Assembly: GCF_023218075.1 (NCBI RefSeq)
Contig: NZ_JALPTB010000003.1
Location: 1 to 64,000, forward strand
Direction of reading: 5' to 3'
Origin: Rhodococcus sp. HM1
GTDB lineage: Bacteria; Actinomycetota; Actinomycetes; Mycobacteriales; Mycobacteriaceae
DNA length: 64,000 nt
A program made the translations under genes and the position numbers. The notes beneath the pieces are model-generated. The model saw nothing but the letters and a program-made list of their open reading frames with translations. It was not told the DNA's origin and made no database searches. Positions within the stretch are counted from its first letter, which is position 1. Every line of letters begins with the position of its first letter. Shown piece by piece: positions 33,946-42,928 of this stretch.

Positions 33946-33959
33946 AAGGAGCGTCACGG

Positions 33960-34994
33960 ATGGCCGGCGCGAGCGACGAGAAGAAACCCGGTTTCCTCGA
34001 TCGGCAGCGTGCCGCCCATCCCTGGCTCGACCACACGATCCGGACCGGGCTGCGCTACCAGGAGCACAAAGGCGACTACTACGCCGCCGGTATCACGTAC
34101 TTCACGGTGCTGGCTCTCGTGCCGATCCTCATGGTGGCGTTCTCGATCGCCGGTTTCGTGCTCGCCGGCCGCCCCGAGACGATCGAGCAGATCCAGGACG
34201 CGATCGCCGAGAACATCCCCGGGCAACTCGGTGACACCGTGCAGAGTCTGATCGCGTCGGCGATCAACTCGCGCGGCGCCGTCGGCGTGATCGGGCTGCT
34301 CACCGCGTCGTACGCGGGACTCGGCTGGATGGCGAACGTGCGTGACGGCCTCACCGCGATGTGGGACCACCCGCGCGACAAGGGCAACTTCGTGGTCTCC
34401 AAACTGCGGGACGGGGCGTCGCTGCTGGGTCTCGGTCTCGCCATGCTCGTCTCGCTCGGGTTGTCGGCGCTGAGCAGCGGCCCGATCATGTCCAGGCTCG
34501 TCACGCTGCTGAACATGGAGAACCTCCTCGGGATCGGCGTCGCGTTGCGGATCGCCGCGCTGGTCTTCGCGCTGGGCGCGACCTGGGCGGTGTTCACGTG
34601 GGTGATCGCGCGGCTGCCCCGCGAACCGGTCACCTTTCGTAGCGCCGCGCAGGCCGGTCTGATCGCCGCGATCGGATTCGAAGTGCTCAAGCAGGCCGGG
34701 TCGATCTATCTCGAGATCGTGCTGAACGGGCCCGCCGGCGTCGCCTTCGGCCCGATCCTCGGTCTGCTCATCTTCTCCAACCTGACGGCGAAGCTGCTGC
34801 TGTTGTGTACGGCGTGGGCGGCGTCGAAGAAGGAGAATCTGGCCTTGGCGCACGTGCCCGCGCCGGAATCGGCGACGATCACTCCGCGGCTCGAGGTGCA
34901 CCAGGGTCCCGGGGTGCGGGGGAGCATCGCGCTCCTCGGCGCGGGCATTCTGGGTGGCGCGCTGCTCGGGTCGCGCCGACGCGCCCGGAGATGA
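33960..34994 (+). CDS. YihY/BrkB-family inner membrane protein (YhjD-like)
   Basis: A 344-residue polytopic protein with about six membrane segments (near residues 42-66, 105-125, 150-175, 185-210, 220-250, 255-285). It carries the family stretch GDYYAAGITYFTVLALVPILMVAFSIAGF. Function is not settled; YhjD relatives have been linked to lipid or LPS-related transport in E. coli. AAGGAG lies upstream of the ATG. A Gly-rich C-terminal hydrophobic segment and RRRARR end it. Confidence 0.85.
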   Translation: MAGASDEKKPGFLDRQRAAHPWLDHTIRTGLRYQEHKGDYYAAGITYFTVLALVPILMVAFSIAGFVLAGRPETIEQIQDAIAENIPGQLGDTVQSLIASAINSRGAVGVIGLLTASYAGLGWMANVRDGLTAMWDHPRDKGNFVVSKLRDGASLLGLGLAMLVSLGLSALSSGPIMSRLVTLLNMENLLGIGVALRIAALVFALGATWAVFTWVIARLPREPVTFRSAAQAGLIAAIGFEVLKQAGSIYLEIVLNGPAGVAFGPILGLLIFSNLTAKLLLLCTAWAASKKENLALAHVPAPESATITPRLEVHQGPGVRGSIALLGAGILGGALLGSRRRARR

Positions 34995-35019
34995 CCGGCG
35001 AAGTCGAGGGGCCGGCGGA

Positions 35020-36279
35020 TCAGCCCGCCGCCTCGTCCTGGCACGCCTCGTAGCCTCCCGCGACGAAGGTCGTCGCGGAGCAGTACACGGCGGTCGGATA
35101 GTACGGTCCCATCACCGTCGCGGGGTCGGCTCCGGTCGCCTGGGACGCCTGGATGGACTGCGGGTAGAACGCCGGCGTCGGCAGCATGTAGCGCAGGAAC
35201 AGCACCTTCTTCGGTACCGTCGTATCGCCCCACGGCAGCACCGTCACGGTCGGATCGGCGACCGAGGTGAGATCGGCGGGCGCGGCGACCGCGTAGGTGT
35301 AGTAGCCCGATTCGTCGAGCGCGGTCTCGAAGTCGGCCGCGCACGCCACCACCGGATAGGGCGAGACCCGATCGTTCTGGCACAGCGACCAATACCGCAC
35401 CTGCTGATCCGGGTCGGTCGCCGGGACACCCGCGCGGGTGTCCGGGAACAGCGGCGCCTTCCCGCGGACGACCACGATCCTGCCCGGCTGGTAGGTCAGT
35501 GCCGTTCCGAGATACTTGTTGTCCCCGTTGGGAAACAGACCGGACGAGCTGGCCGGGTTCACGAACACCGTCTCCGGTGTGTCGCCGGGGAACGCGCCGC
35601 TCGCGGCACCGGCGATGACCTGATCGAAACCTGCCTGCGCGAGCTGCGAGACGGGTCCCGTGTAGGAGTTCGGGTCGAACGGCTGCTCGCACGGCTGCCG
35701 CGGAACGGTCGCCCCACCGACCCGCATCGTCGCCTCGGGCAGGGGCACACCGCCGCTGGGGGAGGCGGCGTCGTCGGGCACGTAGACGCGGATGATCAGG
35801 AAACCCACCGGGGTGCTCTGACCGGCCGACAGAGCCTGAATCTCGTTGCGCGCGTGGTCGGCCGGGCCGGTGACGATGGTGGCGTGCCATTGGCGTTGCG
35901 CAGGGGGGAGGGTCCGTGCCGACGCGTCCGTGAACGGATTGCTGCTGCCAGGGTCGGGGTCGATCTGGTTGTCGCGCAACGTATCCACGGTGTCGAAGTT
36001 CGTGCCGTAGGTGTTGAGCGAGAAGTACCGGGCGTACGGGTAGGTGCCGGACAGTTCGATCGAGTCGCCCGGCCCCAGCGCATAGGGCAGGACCCAGTAG
36101 GTGGCGTTCACGTCCGGAAACGCGACGTTCAGCACCGTCTCGTTCGACATGAACCGCCACGCGCACAGGGGAGTATCGGCGGTCGCGGCCGGAGGCAGGG
36201 CGACCGTGACGGCGGCGCACAGGAACGCGACGAGGGCAACGATCCGGGCGCAGGCAGATCGAGAGCGATTGTCGGACAC
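35020..36279 (-). CDS. Secreted protein of unknown function
   Basis: A 419-residue protein with a clear Sec signal peptide (RIVALVAFLCAAVTVALPPAATADT, cleavage after about residue 35). The mature part has a repeated-looking beta-rich character with FMSNETVLNVAFPDVNATYWVLPYALGPGDSIELSGTYPYARYFSLNTYG, resembling DUF1214/DUF1254-type secreted domains, but I would not assign a family with certainty. Six Cys residues in the mature part (for example CAWRF, PCEQPF, LCQNDR, VVACAADF, VYCSATT, YEACQD) suggest disulfides. Convergent with the YihY gene. Confidence 0.6.
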   Translation of the reverse strand: MSDNRSRSACARIVALVAFLCAAVTVALPPAATADTPLCAWRFMSNETVLNVAFPDVNATYWVLPYALGPGDSIELSGTYPYARYFSLNTYGTNFDTVDTLRDNQIDPDPGSSNPFTDASARTLPPAQRQWHATIVTGPADHARNEIQALSAGQSTPVGFLIIRVYVPDDAASPSGGVPLPEATMRVGGATVPRQPCEQPFDPNSYTGPVSQLAQAGFDQVIAGAASGAFPGDTPETVFVNPASSSGLFPNGDNKYLGTALTYQPGRIVVVRGKAPLFPDTRAGVPATDPDQQVRYWSLCQNDRVSPYPVVACAADFETALDESGYYTYAVAAPADLTSVADPTVTVLPWGDTTVPKKVLFLRYMLPTPAFYPQSIQASQATGADPATVMGPYYPTAVYCSATTFVAGGYEACQDEAAG

Positions 36280-36406
36280 GGGACTCCGTTCGTCGCGTCC
36301 ACGATAGCCGCGGTTCGCCCAGAACGGACCGGGTTTCGGTGAACAAGATCATTCGATTCGGTTACATCGGCTGACGCGGTGGTGGATCGGCCGTACTGTC
36401 GGGTCC

Positions 36407-37447
36407 ATGAAAGCCGTCCAGTACACCGAGATCGGTGCGGAACCGGTCGTCGTCGAGATCCCCACACCGTCCCCCGGCCCGGGGGAGGTGCTGCTGAAGG
36501 TCACCGCCGCGGGTCTGTGCCACTCCGACATCTTCGTGATGGACCTGCCCGCCGACGGATACGTCTACGGGCTTCCGCTGACGCTGGGCCACGAGGGGGT
36601 CGGCACGGTCGCCGAACTCGGCGCGGGCGTCGACGGCGTCGCGGTCGGGGACGCGGTCGCCGTGTACGGGCCGTGGGGCTGCGGTTCCTGTCACGCCTGC
36701 GCCCGTGGCCACGAGAACTACTGCACGCGCGCCGCCGACCTCGGGATCACCCCGCCGGGGCTCGGTTCTCCCGGTTCCATGGCCGAATACATGATCGTCG
36801 ATTCGGCCCGGCACCTCGTGCCCATCGGTGATCTCGACCCGGTCGCGGCGGCTCCGCTGACCGACGCCGGTCTGACCCCGTACCACGCGATCAACCGGGT
36901 GCTGCCGCTGCTGGGCCCCGGATCCACCGCGGTGGTGGTCGGTGTGGGCGGGCTCGGTCACGTCGGGATCCAGATCCTGCGGGCGATCGGCGCGGCCCGG
37001 GTCGTTGCACTGGACGTCGACGACGACCGTCTCGAACTGGCCCGCACGGTGGGCGCCGACGTGGCGATCCGGTCCGATGCGAGTGCGGCCGCCGCGATCC
37101 GCGAACTGACCGGCGGGCAGGGCGCCACCGCGGTGTTCGACTTCGTCGGCGCGCAGTCGACGATCGACATGGCGCAGCAGGTCGTCGCGATCGACGGGCA
37201 CATCTCGATCGTCGGAATCCACGCCGGCGCGCATGCGAAGGTCGGGTTCTTCCTCGTACCGTTCGGTGCCTCCGTCGTGACGCCGTACTGGGGGTCCCGC
37301 ACCGAGCTGATGGAGGTGATCGCCCTCGCCCGCGCCGGCAGACTCGAGATCCACACCGAGACGTTCACTCTCGACGAGGGGCCCGAGGCGTACCGGCGGC
37401 TGCGGGAAGGCACCATCCTCGGCCGCGGTGTGGTCGTACCCGGCTGA
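36407..37447 (+). CDS. Zinc-dependent secondary alcohol dehydrogenase (R. ruber ADH-A type)
   Basis: A 346-residue medium-chain NAD-dependent dehydrogenase. From memory it is nearly identical in many segments to ADH-A of Rhodococcus ruber, an enzyme oxidising secondary alcohols and reducing ketones: MKAVQYTEIGAEPVVVEI, LCHSDIFVMDLPADGYVYG, VYGPWGCGSCHACARGHENYC. Catalytic zinc ligands are Cys38, His62 and Asp153; structural zinc ligands Cys92, Cys95, Cys98 and Cys106. The cofactor loop VVGVGGLGHVGIQILRA ends in Asp-Val-Asp, favouring NAD. Stands alone and is followed by a terminator. Confidence 0.9.
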   Translation: MKAVQYTEIGAEPVVVEIPTPSPGPGEVLLKVTAAGLCHSDIFVMDLPADGYVYGLPLTLGHEGVGTVAELGAGVDGVAVGDAVAVYGPWGCGSCHACARGHENYCTRAADLGITPPGLGSPGSMAEYMIVDSARHLVPIGDLDPVAAAPLTDAGLTPYHAINRVLPLLGPGSTAVVVGVGGLGHVGIQILRAIGAARVVALDVDDDRLELARTVGADVAIRSDASAAAAIRELTGGQGATAVFDFVGAQSTIDMAQQVVAIDGHISIVGIHAGAHAKVGFFLVPFGASVVTPYWGSRTELMEVIALARAGRLEIHTETFTLDEGPEAYRRLREGTILGRGVVVPG

Positions 37448-37481
37448 GTCCGCCCGGCGGAACAGCGTCGCGGAAACGCAG

Positions 37482-37518
37482 AACGCGGGCCCGGCCCCCG
37501 AAGGGCCGGACCCGCGTT
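37482..37518. terminator. Bidirectional hairpin terminator between adh and sdhB
   Basis: AACGCGGGCCCGGCCC pairs with GGGCCGGACCCGCGTT with one mismatch and a CCGAA loop. It lies between the convergent alcohol dehydrogenase and sdh operon; CCGTGTTGC follows on the plus strand, so the T-run is weak. Confidence 0.65.
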
Positions 37519-37548
37519 CCGTGTTGCAGTTCCCTGTGACAGGGAGGG

Positions 37549-38325
37549 TCAGCGAGCGAACAGCAGCGCGCGCTTGACCTCCTGGATCGCCTTCGTCACC
37601 TGGATGCCACGGGGGCACGCGTCGGTGCAGTTGAAGGTGGTGCGGCAGCGCCACACGCCGTCCTTGTCGTTGAGGATGTCGAGACGCTCGGCGGCACCCT
37701 CGTCACGCGAGTCGAAGATGAACCGATGCGCGTTGACGATCGCGGCGGGGCCGAAGTACGACCCGTCGCTCCAGTACACCGGGCACGACGTGGTGCAGCA
37801 CGCGCACAGGATGCACTTGGTGGTGTCGTCGAAGCGGGCGCGGTCGGCCTGCGACTGGATCCGCTCGCGGGTCGGCTCGTTGCCCGTCGTGATGAGGAAC
37901 GGCTTGACGGCACGGAACGCGTCGAAGAACGGCTCCATGTCGACGACCAGGTCCTTCTCGACCGGCAGGCCGCGGATCGGCTCGACGGTGATGGTCACCG
38001 GCTTGCCGTCCTTGGGCAGCATGTCCTTCATGAGGATCTTGCAGGCCAGGCGGTTGACACCGTTGATCCGCATCGCGTCGGAGCCACACACGCCGTGCGC
38101 GCAGCTGCGGCGGAAGGTGAGGGTTCCGTCGAGGTAGCCCTTCACGTACAGCAGCAGGTTGAGCATGCGGTCGCTGGGCAGCGCCGGCACCTGGAACGAA
38201 TCCCAGTGCTGACCCTTGCCGTCCTCGGGGTTGAACCGGGCGATCTTGAGGGTGACCATGACGGCGCCCTCGGGAACCGGAGGCAGTTCCGCGGCGACGG
38301 CGTCGTTCTTCTCGAGAGTAGTCAT
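37549..38325 (-). CDS. sdhB: Succinate dehydrogenase iron-sulfur subunit
   Basis: A 258-residue SdhB, carrying electrons from FAD to the membrane anchor of respiratory complex II. The [2Fe-2S] ligands are in RRSCAHGVCGSDAMRINGVNRLAC; the [4Fe-4S]/[3Fe-4S] ligands are in CILCACCTTSCPVYW and CRTTFNCTDACPRGIQVTKAI. Starts one base inside the sdhA stop codon (TGATG). Last gene of the leftward sdhCDAB operon. Confidence 0.96.
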   Translation of the reverse strand: MTTLEKNDAVAAELPPVPEGAVMVTLKIARFNPEDGKGQHWDSFQVPALPSDRMLNLLLYVKGYLDGTLTFRRSCAHGVCGSDAMRINGVNRLACKILMKDMLPKDGKPVTITVEPIRGLPVEKDLVVDMEPFFDAFRAVKPFLITTGNEPTRERIQSQADRARFDDTTKCILCACCTTSCPVYWSDGSYFGPAAIVNAHRFIFDSRDEGAAERLDILNDKDGVWRCRTTFNCTDACPRGIQVTKAIQEVKRALLFAR

Positions 38326-40076
38326 CAGTACTTCCGCTCCATCGGCTCGTACCGGGTCTGGACCACCGGCTTGTAATCCAGGCGGATTTCGGAGATCAGA
38401 TCCTGGCCCACCTTGTACGCCATGGTGTGCTTCATGTAGTTCGCGTCGTCACGATTCGGGTAGTCCTCGCGAGCGTGGCCGCCGCGCGATTCCTTCCGGT
38501 TGAGGGCGCCGACCACGGTGACCTCGGCCATCTCGAGCAGGAAGCCGAGCTCGACGGCCTCGAGCAGGTCGCTGTTGTAGCGCTTGCCCTTGTCGTGAAC
38601 CGTGATGTTCTTGTAGCGCTTCTTCAGATCGTGGATGTCCTCGAGGGCCTTGGTGAGGGTCTCCTCGGTGCGGAACACCGACGCGTTGTTGTCCATCGAC
38701 TGCTGCAGGTCGCGACGGATGTCGGCGACGCGCTCCTTGCCGCCCGCGTGGAGGATGCGGTCGAGCCACTCCTCGACGTAGGTCGCGGGGTTCTCGGGCA
38801 GCTCGACGAACTCGGTGCTGTTCGCGTACTCGGCGGCAGCGATGCCGGCGCGACGGCCGAACACGTTGATGTCGAGCAGCGAGTTGGTGCCGAGGCGGTT
38901 GGCGCCGTGCACGGACACGCAGGCGCACTCGCCGGCGGCGTACAGGCCCTTGACGATCTCGTCGTTGTTGCGCAGGACCTCGCCCTGGACGTTGGTGGGG
39001 ATACCACCCATCACGTAGTGGCAGGTCGGGTACACCGGGACGAGCTCGGTGACCGGGTCGACGCCGAGGTAGGTGCGCGCGAACTCGGTGATGTCCGGGA
39101 GCTTCTCCTCGAGGACGTCCTCACCGAGGTGCGTGACGTCGATGTAGACGTAGTCTTTGTTCGGACCGGCACCGCGGCCTTCGAGCACCTCGAGCACCAT
39201 CGACCGGGCGACGATGTCGCGAGGCGCGAGGTCCTTGATGGTGGGGGCGTAGCGCTCCATGAACCGCTCGCCGTCGGCGTTGCGGAGGATGCCGCCCTCA
39301 CCGCGGACGGCCTCGGAGATGAGGATGCCGAGGCCCGCGAGTCCCGTCGGATGGAACTGGTGGAACTCCATGTCCTCGAGCGGCAGGCCCTTGCGGAAGA
39401 TGATGCCCAGCCCGTCACCGGTGAGGGTGTGCGCGTTGGACGTCGTCTTGTACATGCGGCCCGAACCGCCGGTGGCGAACACGATCGACTTCGCGTGGAA
39501 GACGTGGATCTCGCCGGTGGCGAGCTCGTACGCGATGACACCGGTGGCGACGGGACCGTCCTCGGTCTCGGTCAGCGCGATGTCCAGGGCGTAGAACTCG
39601 TTGAAGAACTCGACGTCGTGCTTGACGCAGTTCTGGTACAGCGTCTGCAGGATCATGTGGCCGGTGCGGTCGGCGGCGTAGCACGCGCGACGGACCGGGG
39701 CCTTGCCGTGGTCACGGGTGTGACCACCGAAGCGGCGCTGGTCGATCTTGCCTTCGGGGGTGCGGTTGAAGGGGAGACCCATCTTCTCCAGGTCCAGCAC
39801 CGCGTCGATGGCTTCCTTGGCCATGATCTCGACGGCGTCCTGGTCGGCGAGGTAGTCGCCGCCCTTGACGGTGTCGAAGGTGTGCCATTCCCAGTTGTCT
39901 TCTTCGACGTTGGCCAGCGCGGCACACATGCCGCCCTGCGCGGCACCGGTGTGGCTGCGGGTCGGGTAGAGCTTGGTCAGAACCGCGGTGCGGGCGCGGG
40001 GGCCGGCCTCGATGGCCGCGCGCATACCGGCGCCGCCGGCACCGACGATGACCACGTCATAACGATGTTCCTGCAT
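38325..40076 (-). CDS. sdhA: Succinate dehydrogenase flavoprotein subunit
   Basis: A 583-residue SdhA oxidising succinate to fumarate with covalently bound FAD. Conserved parts: VVIVGAGGAGMRAAIEA (dinucleotide fold), TRSHTGAAQGGMCAAL (His for FAD attachment), FHPTGLAGLGILISEAVRGEGG, RSM-type active-site Arg region, CHYVMGGIPTN and NRLGTNSLLDINVFGRRAG. The operon order sdhC-D-A-B matches Mycobacteriales. Confidence 0.97.
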   Translation of the reverse strand: MQEHRYDVVIVGAGGAGMRAAIEAGPRARTAVLTKLYPTRSHTGAAQGGMCAALANVEEDNWEWHTFDTVKGGDYLADQDAVEIMAKEAIDAVLDLEKMGLPFNRTPEGKIDQRRFGGHTRDHGKAPVRRACYAADRTGHMILQTLYQNCVKHDVEFFNEFYALDIALTETEDGPVATGVIAYELATGEIHVFHAKSIVFATGGSGRMYKTTSNAHTLTGDGLGIIFRKGLPLEDMEFHQFHPTGLAGLGILISEAVRGEGGILRNADGERFMERYAPTIKDLAPRDIVARSMVLEVLEGRGAGPNKDYVYIDVTHLGEDVLEEKLPDITEFARTYLGVDPVTELVPVYPTCHYVMGGIPTNVQGEVLRNNDEIVKGLYAAGECACVSVHGANRLGTNSLLDINVFGRRAGIAAAEYANSTEFVELPENPATYVEEWLDRILHAGGKERVADIRRDLQQSMDNNASVFRTEETLTKALEDIHDLKKRYKNITVHDKGKRYNSDLLEAVELGFLLEMAEVTVVGALNRKESRGGHAREDYPNRDDANYMKHTMAYKVGQDLISEIRLDYKPVVQTRYEPMERKY

Positions 40077-40091
40077 GAAGTCTTGGCTCCC

Positions 40092-40532
40092 CTAGCTCGC
40101 AACGATGTTGGGGTCGAATGTGAAGATCACGTAGGTGCCCAGGCCCATGATCAGGATCATCGACACTGCGAGGATCGTGTTGAGCCAGAAACGGGTCGAG
40201 TCCTTGCGCGAGTAGTCGGCGATGACGGTGCGCAGACCGTTGCCGCCGTGCAGCTGCGCGAGCCACAGCATCGACAGGTCCCAGAACTGCCAGAACGGGC
40301 TGGACCAGCGACCGGCGACGAACGCGAAGTTGATGCGGTGCACGCCCTCGTCGAGCATCAGCATGATGAACAGGTGGCCGAGCACGAGGATGATCAGTGC
40401 GAGGCCGGACAGGCGCATGAACAGCCAGGCGTAGAGCTCGAAGTTGTTCTTGGCCTGACGACGCGGCGAGCGCGGGTTGTCGAGGCCGGCCGGACGGTCG
40501 TAGGCCGTTCCGAGAGTCTTCGCTTCACTCAT
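40092..40532 (-). CDS. sdhD: Succinate dehydrogenase hydrophobic anchor subunit
   Basis: A 146-residue membrane anchor with three predicted membrane segments (about residues 37-60, 70-95, 118-140). Conserved LFMRLSGLALIILVLGHLFIML holds a candidate heme/quinone-site His, followed by LAQLHGGNGLRTVIADY. The start MSEAKTLGTA lies one base from the sdhC stop; an upstream in-frame start at 40547 is less likely. Confidence 0.92.
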   Translation of the reverse strand: MSEAKTLGTAYDRPAGLDNPRSPRRQAKNNFELYAWLFMRLSGLALIILVLGHLFIMLMLDEGVHRINFAFVAGRWSSPFWQFWDLSMLWLAQLHGGNGLRTVIADYSRKDSTRFWLNTILAVSMILIMGLGTYVIFTFDPNIVAS

Positions 40533-40533
40533 G

Positions 40534-40941
40534 TCAGTGCCCCGCAAACATGTTGTAGAAGATGCGTCCGGCCGCGGGGATCATCACCACGAACCAGATC
40601 GCCAGGATCGTCCAGAGCATCACGCGCTGGTACTGCGGTCCCTTCGACCAGAAGTCGACGAGCATGACACGCAGGCCGTTGAGCGCGTGGTAGAGAACCA
40701 TCGCCACGAGCGCCAGCTCCATCAGGCCGACGATCGGGTTCTTGTAGGTTTCGATGACACTGTCGTAGGTCTCGGGGTTGACCCGGACGAGTGCCGTGTC
40801 CAGAACGTGGACGAAAAGGAAGAAGAACGTGGCCACGCCTGTGATCCGGTGCAGAACCCAGGACCACATTCCGGGATCTCCCCGGTAAAGCGACCGTGTG
40901 CGCCCCGCCGGTGCGGGGGCGGCTTCAGTCGTGCTGCTCAT
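40534..40941 (-). CDS. sdhC: Succinate dehydrogenase cytochrome b556 subunit
   Basis: A 135-residue membrane anchor with the SdhC signature YRGDPGMWSWVLHRITGVATFFFLFVHVLDTALV (heme-ligating His in the second helix) and MVLYHALNGLRVMLVDF. Three predicted membrane segments. The ATG at 40941 follows GGAGG. First gene of the operon; a candidate iron-box lies about 170 bases upstream. Confidence 0.93.
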   Translation of the reverse strand: MSSTTEAAPAPAGRTRSLYRGDPGMWSWVLHRITGVATFFFLFVHVLDTALVRVNPETYDSVIETYKNPIVGLMELALVAMVLYHALNGLRVMLVDFWSKGPQYQRVMLWTILAIWFVVMIPAAGRIFYNMFAGH

Positions 40942-41107
40942 CGAGTGCTGTGCCTCCAACGTCAATGGTGGACGCGTCGAGCCGCTGTAGCCTGTGGGGG
41001 ATTCCGCAGTACGGGCCCGACGAGAACCTGAACCGACTTGTTCAGACTCTAAACCCATCGGAATCGTGGGAACTAATCTCCTTCGCGATTCGTACCGGCC
41101 CGAAATG

Positions 41108-41126
41108 CTAAGTTAGGTTTGCCTTT
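41108..41126. promoter_or_regulatory. Candidate IdeR/DtxR iron box between sdhC and cdd
   Basis: CTAAGTTAGGTTTGCCTTT matches 12 of 19 positions of the IdeR consensus (TTAGGTTAGGCTAACCTAA); the left half is good, the right half weak. It lies in the 253-base divergent gap between sdhC and cdd. Iron control of the iron-rich Sdh operon would be sensible, but the match is only moderate. Confidence 0.35.
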
Positions 41127-41194
41127 CCAACTGTGATCTGGTGCGGTGGGGGCCACCGAACGTCGTCTTCGCCACCGTGACAGGATGGTCAACC

Positions 41195-41614
41195 ATGGTG
41201 GACGTGGAGTGGGAAACGTTGCGCGCCAAGGCACATGAAGCGATGGGGCGTGCGTACGCGCCGTACTCGCGGTTCCCGGTGGGGGCTGCCGCTCTCACCG
41301 CCGACGGCGCGGTTGTGAGTGGGTGCAATGTGGAAAATGTCTCACATGGGGTGGGACTTTGTGCCGAATGCGTACTCGTCGGTAACTTCGTTTCCGGTGG
41401 TGGCGGACGGTTGCGAGCGATCTCGGTCTGCGACGCCCGCGGCGCCGTTCTGATGCCCTGCGGGCGCTGCCGCCAGCTCCTCATCGAGCACGGCGGACCC
41501 GACCTGCTCGTCGACACGTCCCGAGGGCCGCGGCCCATGTCCGAGCTGCTGCCCGACGCGTTCGGGCCCGATGATCTTGCGGCCGTGCATCCGACGGGAG
41601 GCGATCGTGCCTGA
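41195..41614 (+). CDS. cdd: Cytidine deaminase
   Basis: A 139-residue zinc enzyme turning cytidine and deoxycytidine into uridine forms for salvage. The zinc and catalytic residues are in VGLCAECVLV (Cys, Glu) and MPCGRCRQLL (two Cys); SGCNVENVSHG is the substrate segment. The ATG at 41195 gives MVDVEWETLRAKA. Overlaps deoA by eight bases; cdd-deoA-add form a nucleoside salvage operon as in mycobacteria. Confidence 0.93.
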   Translation: MVDVEWETLRAKAHEAMGRAYAPYSRFPVGAAALTADGAVVSGCNVENVSHGVGLCAECVLVGNFVSGGGGRLRAISVCDARGAVLMPCGRCRQLLIEHGGPDLLVDTSRGPRPMSELLPDAFGPDDLAAVHPTGGDRA

Positions 41615-42911
41615 CATCGTCTCCGTGATCCGGCACAAGCGCGACGGTCTGGAACTGACCGGCGCCGAGATCGACTGGGTGATCAGAGCGTTCACCCACG
41701 ACATCGTCGCCGACGAACAGATGGCGGCTCTCGCGATGGCCATCTGGTTCCGCGGCATGACCCGCGCCGAGACCGCCCGCTGGACGACCGCGATGATCGA
41801 CTCCGGACGGCGTCTCGACTTCACCGGGTTGGGCCTGCCCACCGTCGACAAGCACTCCACCGGCGGTGTCGGCGACAAGATCACGCTGCCGCTCGCACCG
41901 CTCGTCGCGGCGTGCGGGGCTGCGGTGCCGCAGTTGTCCGGACGCGGACTCGGATACGCCGGCGGCACCCTCGACAAACTCGAATCGATTCCCGGCTGGC
42001 GCGCCGACCTCGGCACCGTCGAGATGGCCGAGATCCTCACCGATCCGGCGATCGGCGCGGTCGTGTGCGCACCCACCGAGGACCTGGCCCCGGCCGACCG
42101 CAAGCTCTATGCGCTGCGCGACGTCACCGGCACCGTCGAATCGATCCCGCTCATCGCCAGTTCGATCATGAGCAAGAAGATCGCCGAAGGAGCGGGCGCG
42201 CTCGTACTCGACGTCAAGGTCGGCTCCGGCGCCTACATGACCGAGCTGGGCGAGGCACGCGAACTCGCGCGCACGATGGTCGAGCTCGGCAGCGACGAAG
42301 GCCTGCCCACCGTCGCGTTGATCACCCGCATGGACACCCCGCTCGGGCGCACGGCGGGGAATGCGCTCGAGGTACGCGAGGCTGTCGAGGTTCTCGCCGG
42401 TGGCGGACCGCCCGACGTCGTGGAGCTGACCCTGGCGCTGGCGCGGGAGATGCTCGCTCTCGCCGGGATCGACGGCGTCGACCCCGCCGAGCGGCTGAAG
42501 GACGGCTCGGCGATGGACCGATGGCGCGCGATGATCGCCGCGCAGGGAGGCGACCCGGACGCTGCGTTGCCCACCGCCGCGTACACCGAGACCCTGCGTG
42601 CGGACTCCGACGGCATCCTCACCGGACTCGACGCCATGGCGGTCGGGGTCGCGGCGTGGCGGCTCGGCGCAGGTCGTGAACGGCAGGGGCAGGCCGTGCA
42701 GGCCGGCGCCGGTGTCGAGCTGCACGCGAAACCGGGCGAGGCGGTGCGCGCCGGGCAGGTCCTCGCGACCCTGCACACCGATACCCCGGAGAAGATCCCG
42801 GCCGCGCTCACCACGCTGCAGGGCGGGGTCCGGATCTCCGCCGAGGCGTCCGACGGAGGGGCACCCGCGGTGCCCGCGCGACCGCTCGTCGTGGAGCGGA
42901 TCTCCGGGTAG
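41607..42911 (+). CDS. deoA: Thymidine (pyrimidine-nucleoside) phosphorylase
   Basis: A 434-residue phosphorylase splitting thymidine or other pyrimidine nucleosides with phosphate. The family signature [21 protein letters not shown] is present, as are [11 protein letters not shown] (phosphate site), [13 protein letters not shown] and KVGSGAYM. The GTG at 41607 ([14 protein letters not shown]) gives the standard N-terminus and overlaps the cdd stop. Confidence 0.95.
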   Translation: MPDIVSVIRHKRDGLELTGAEIDWVIRAFTHDIVADEQMAALAMAIWFRGMTRAETARWTTAMIDSGRRLDFTGLGLPTVDKHSTGGVGDKITLPLAPLVAACGAAVPQLSGRGLGYAGGTLDKLESIPGWRADLGTVEMAEILTDPAIGAVVCAPTEDLAPADRKLYALRDVTGTVESIPLIASSIMSKKIAEGAGALVLDVKVGSGAYMTELGEARELARTMVELGSDEGLPTVALITRMDTPLGRTAGNALEVREAVEVLAGGGPPDVVELTLALAREMLALAGIDGVDPAERLKDGSAMDRWRAMIAAQGGDPDAALPTAAYTETLRADSDGILTGLDAMAVGVAAWRLGAGRERQGQAVQAGAGVELHAKPGEAVRAGQVLATLHTDTPEKIPAALTTLQGGVRISAEASDGGAPAVPARPLVVERISG

Positions 42912-42928
42912 CCGACTACCGTCGGGGC

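Noticed and set aside
38427-40667. A 746-codon open frame on the plus strand opposite sdhA and sdhD
   Set aside because: It mirrors the third-position bias of sdhA on the other strand and shows no family motifs; sdhA and sdhD are certain.
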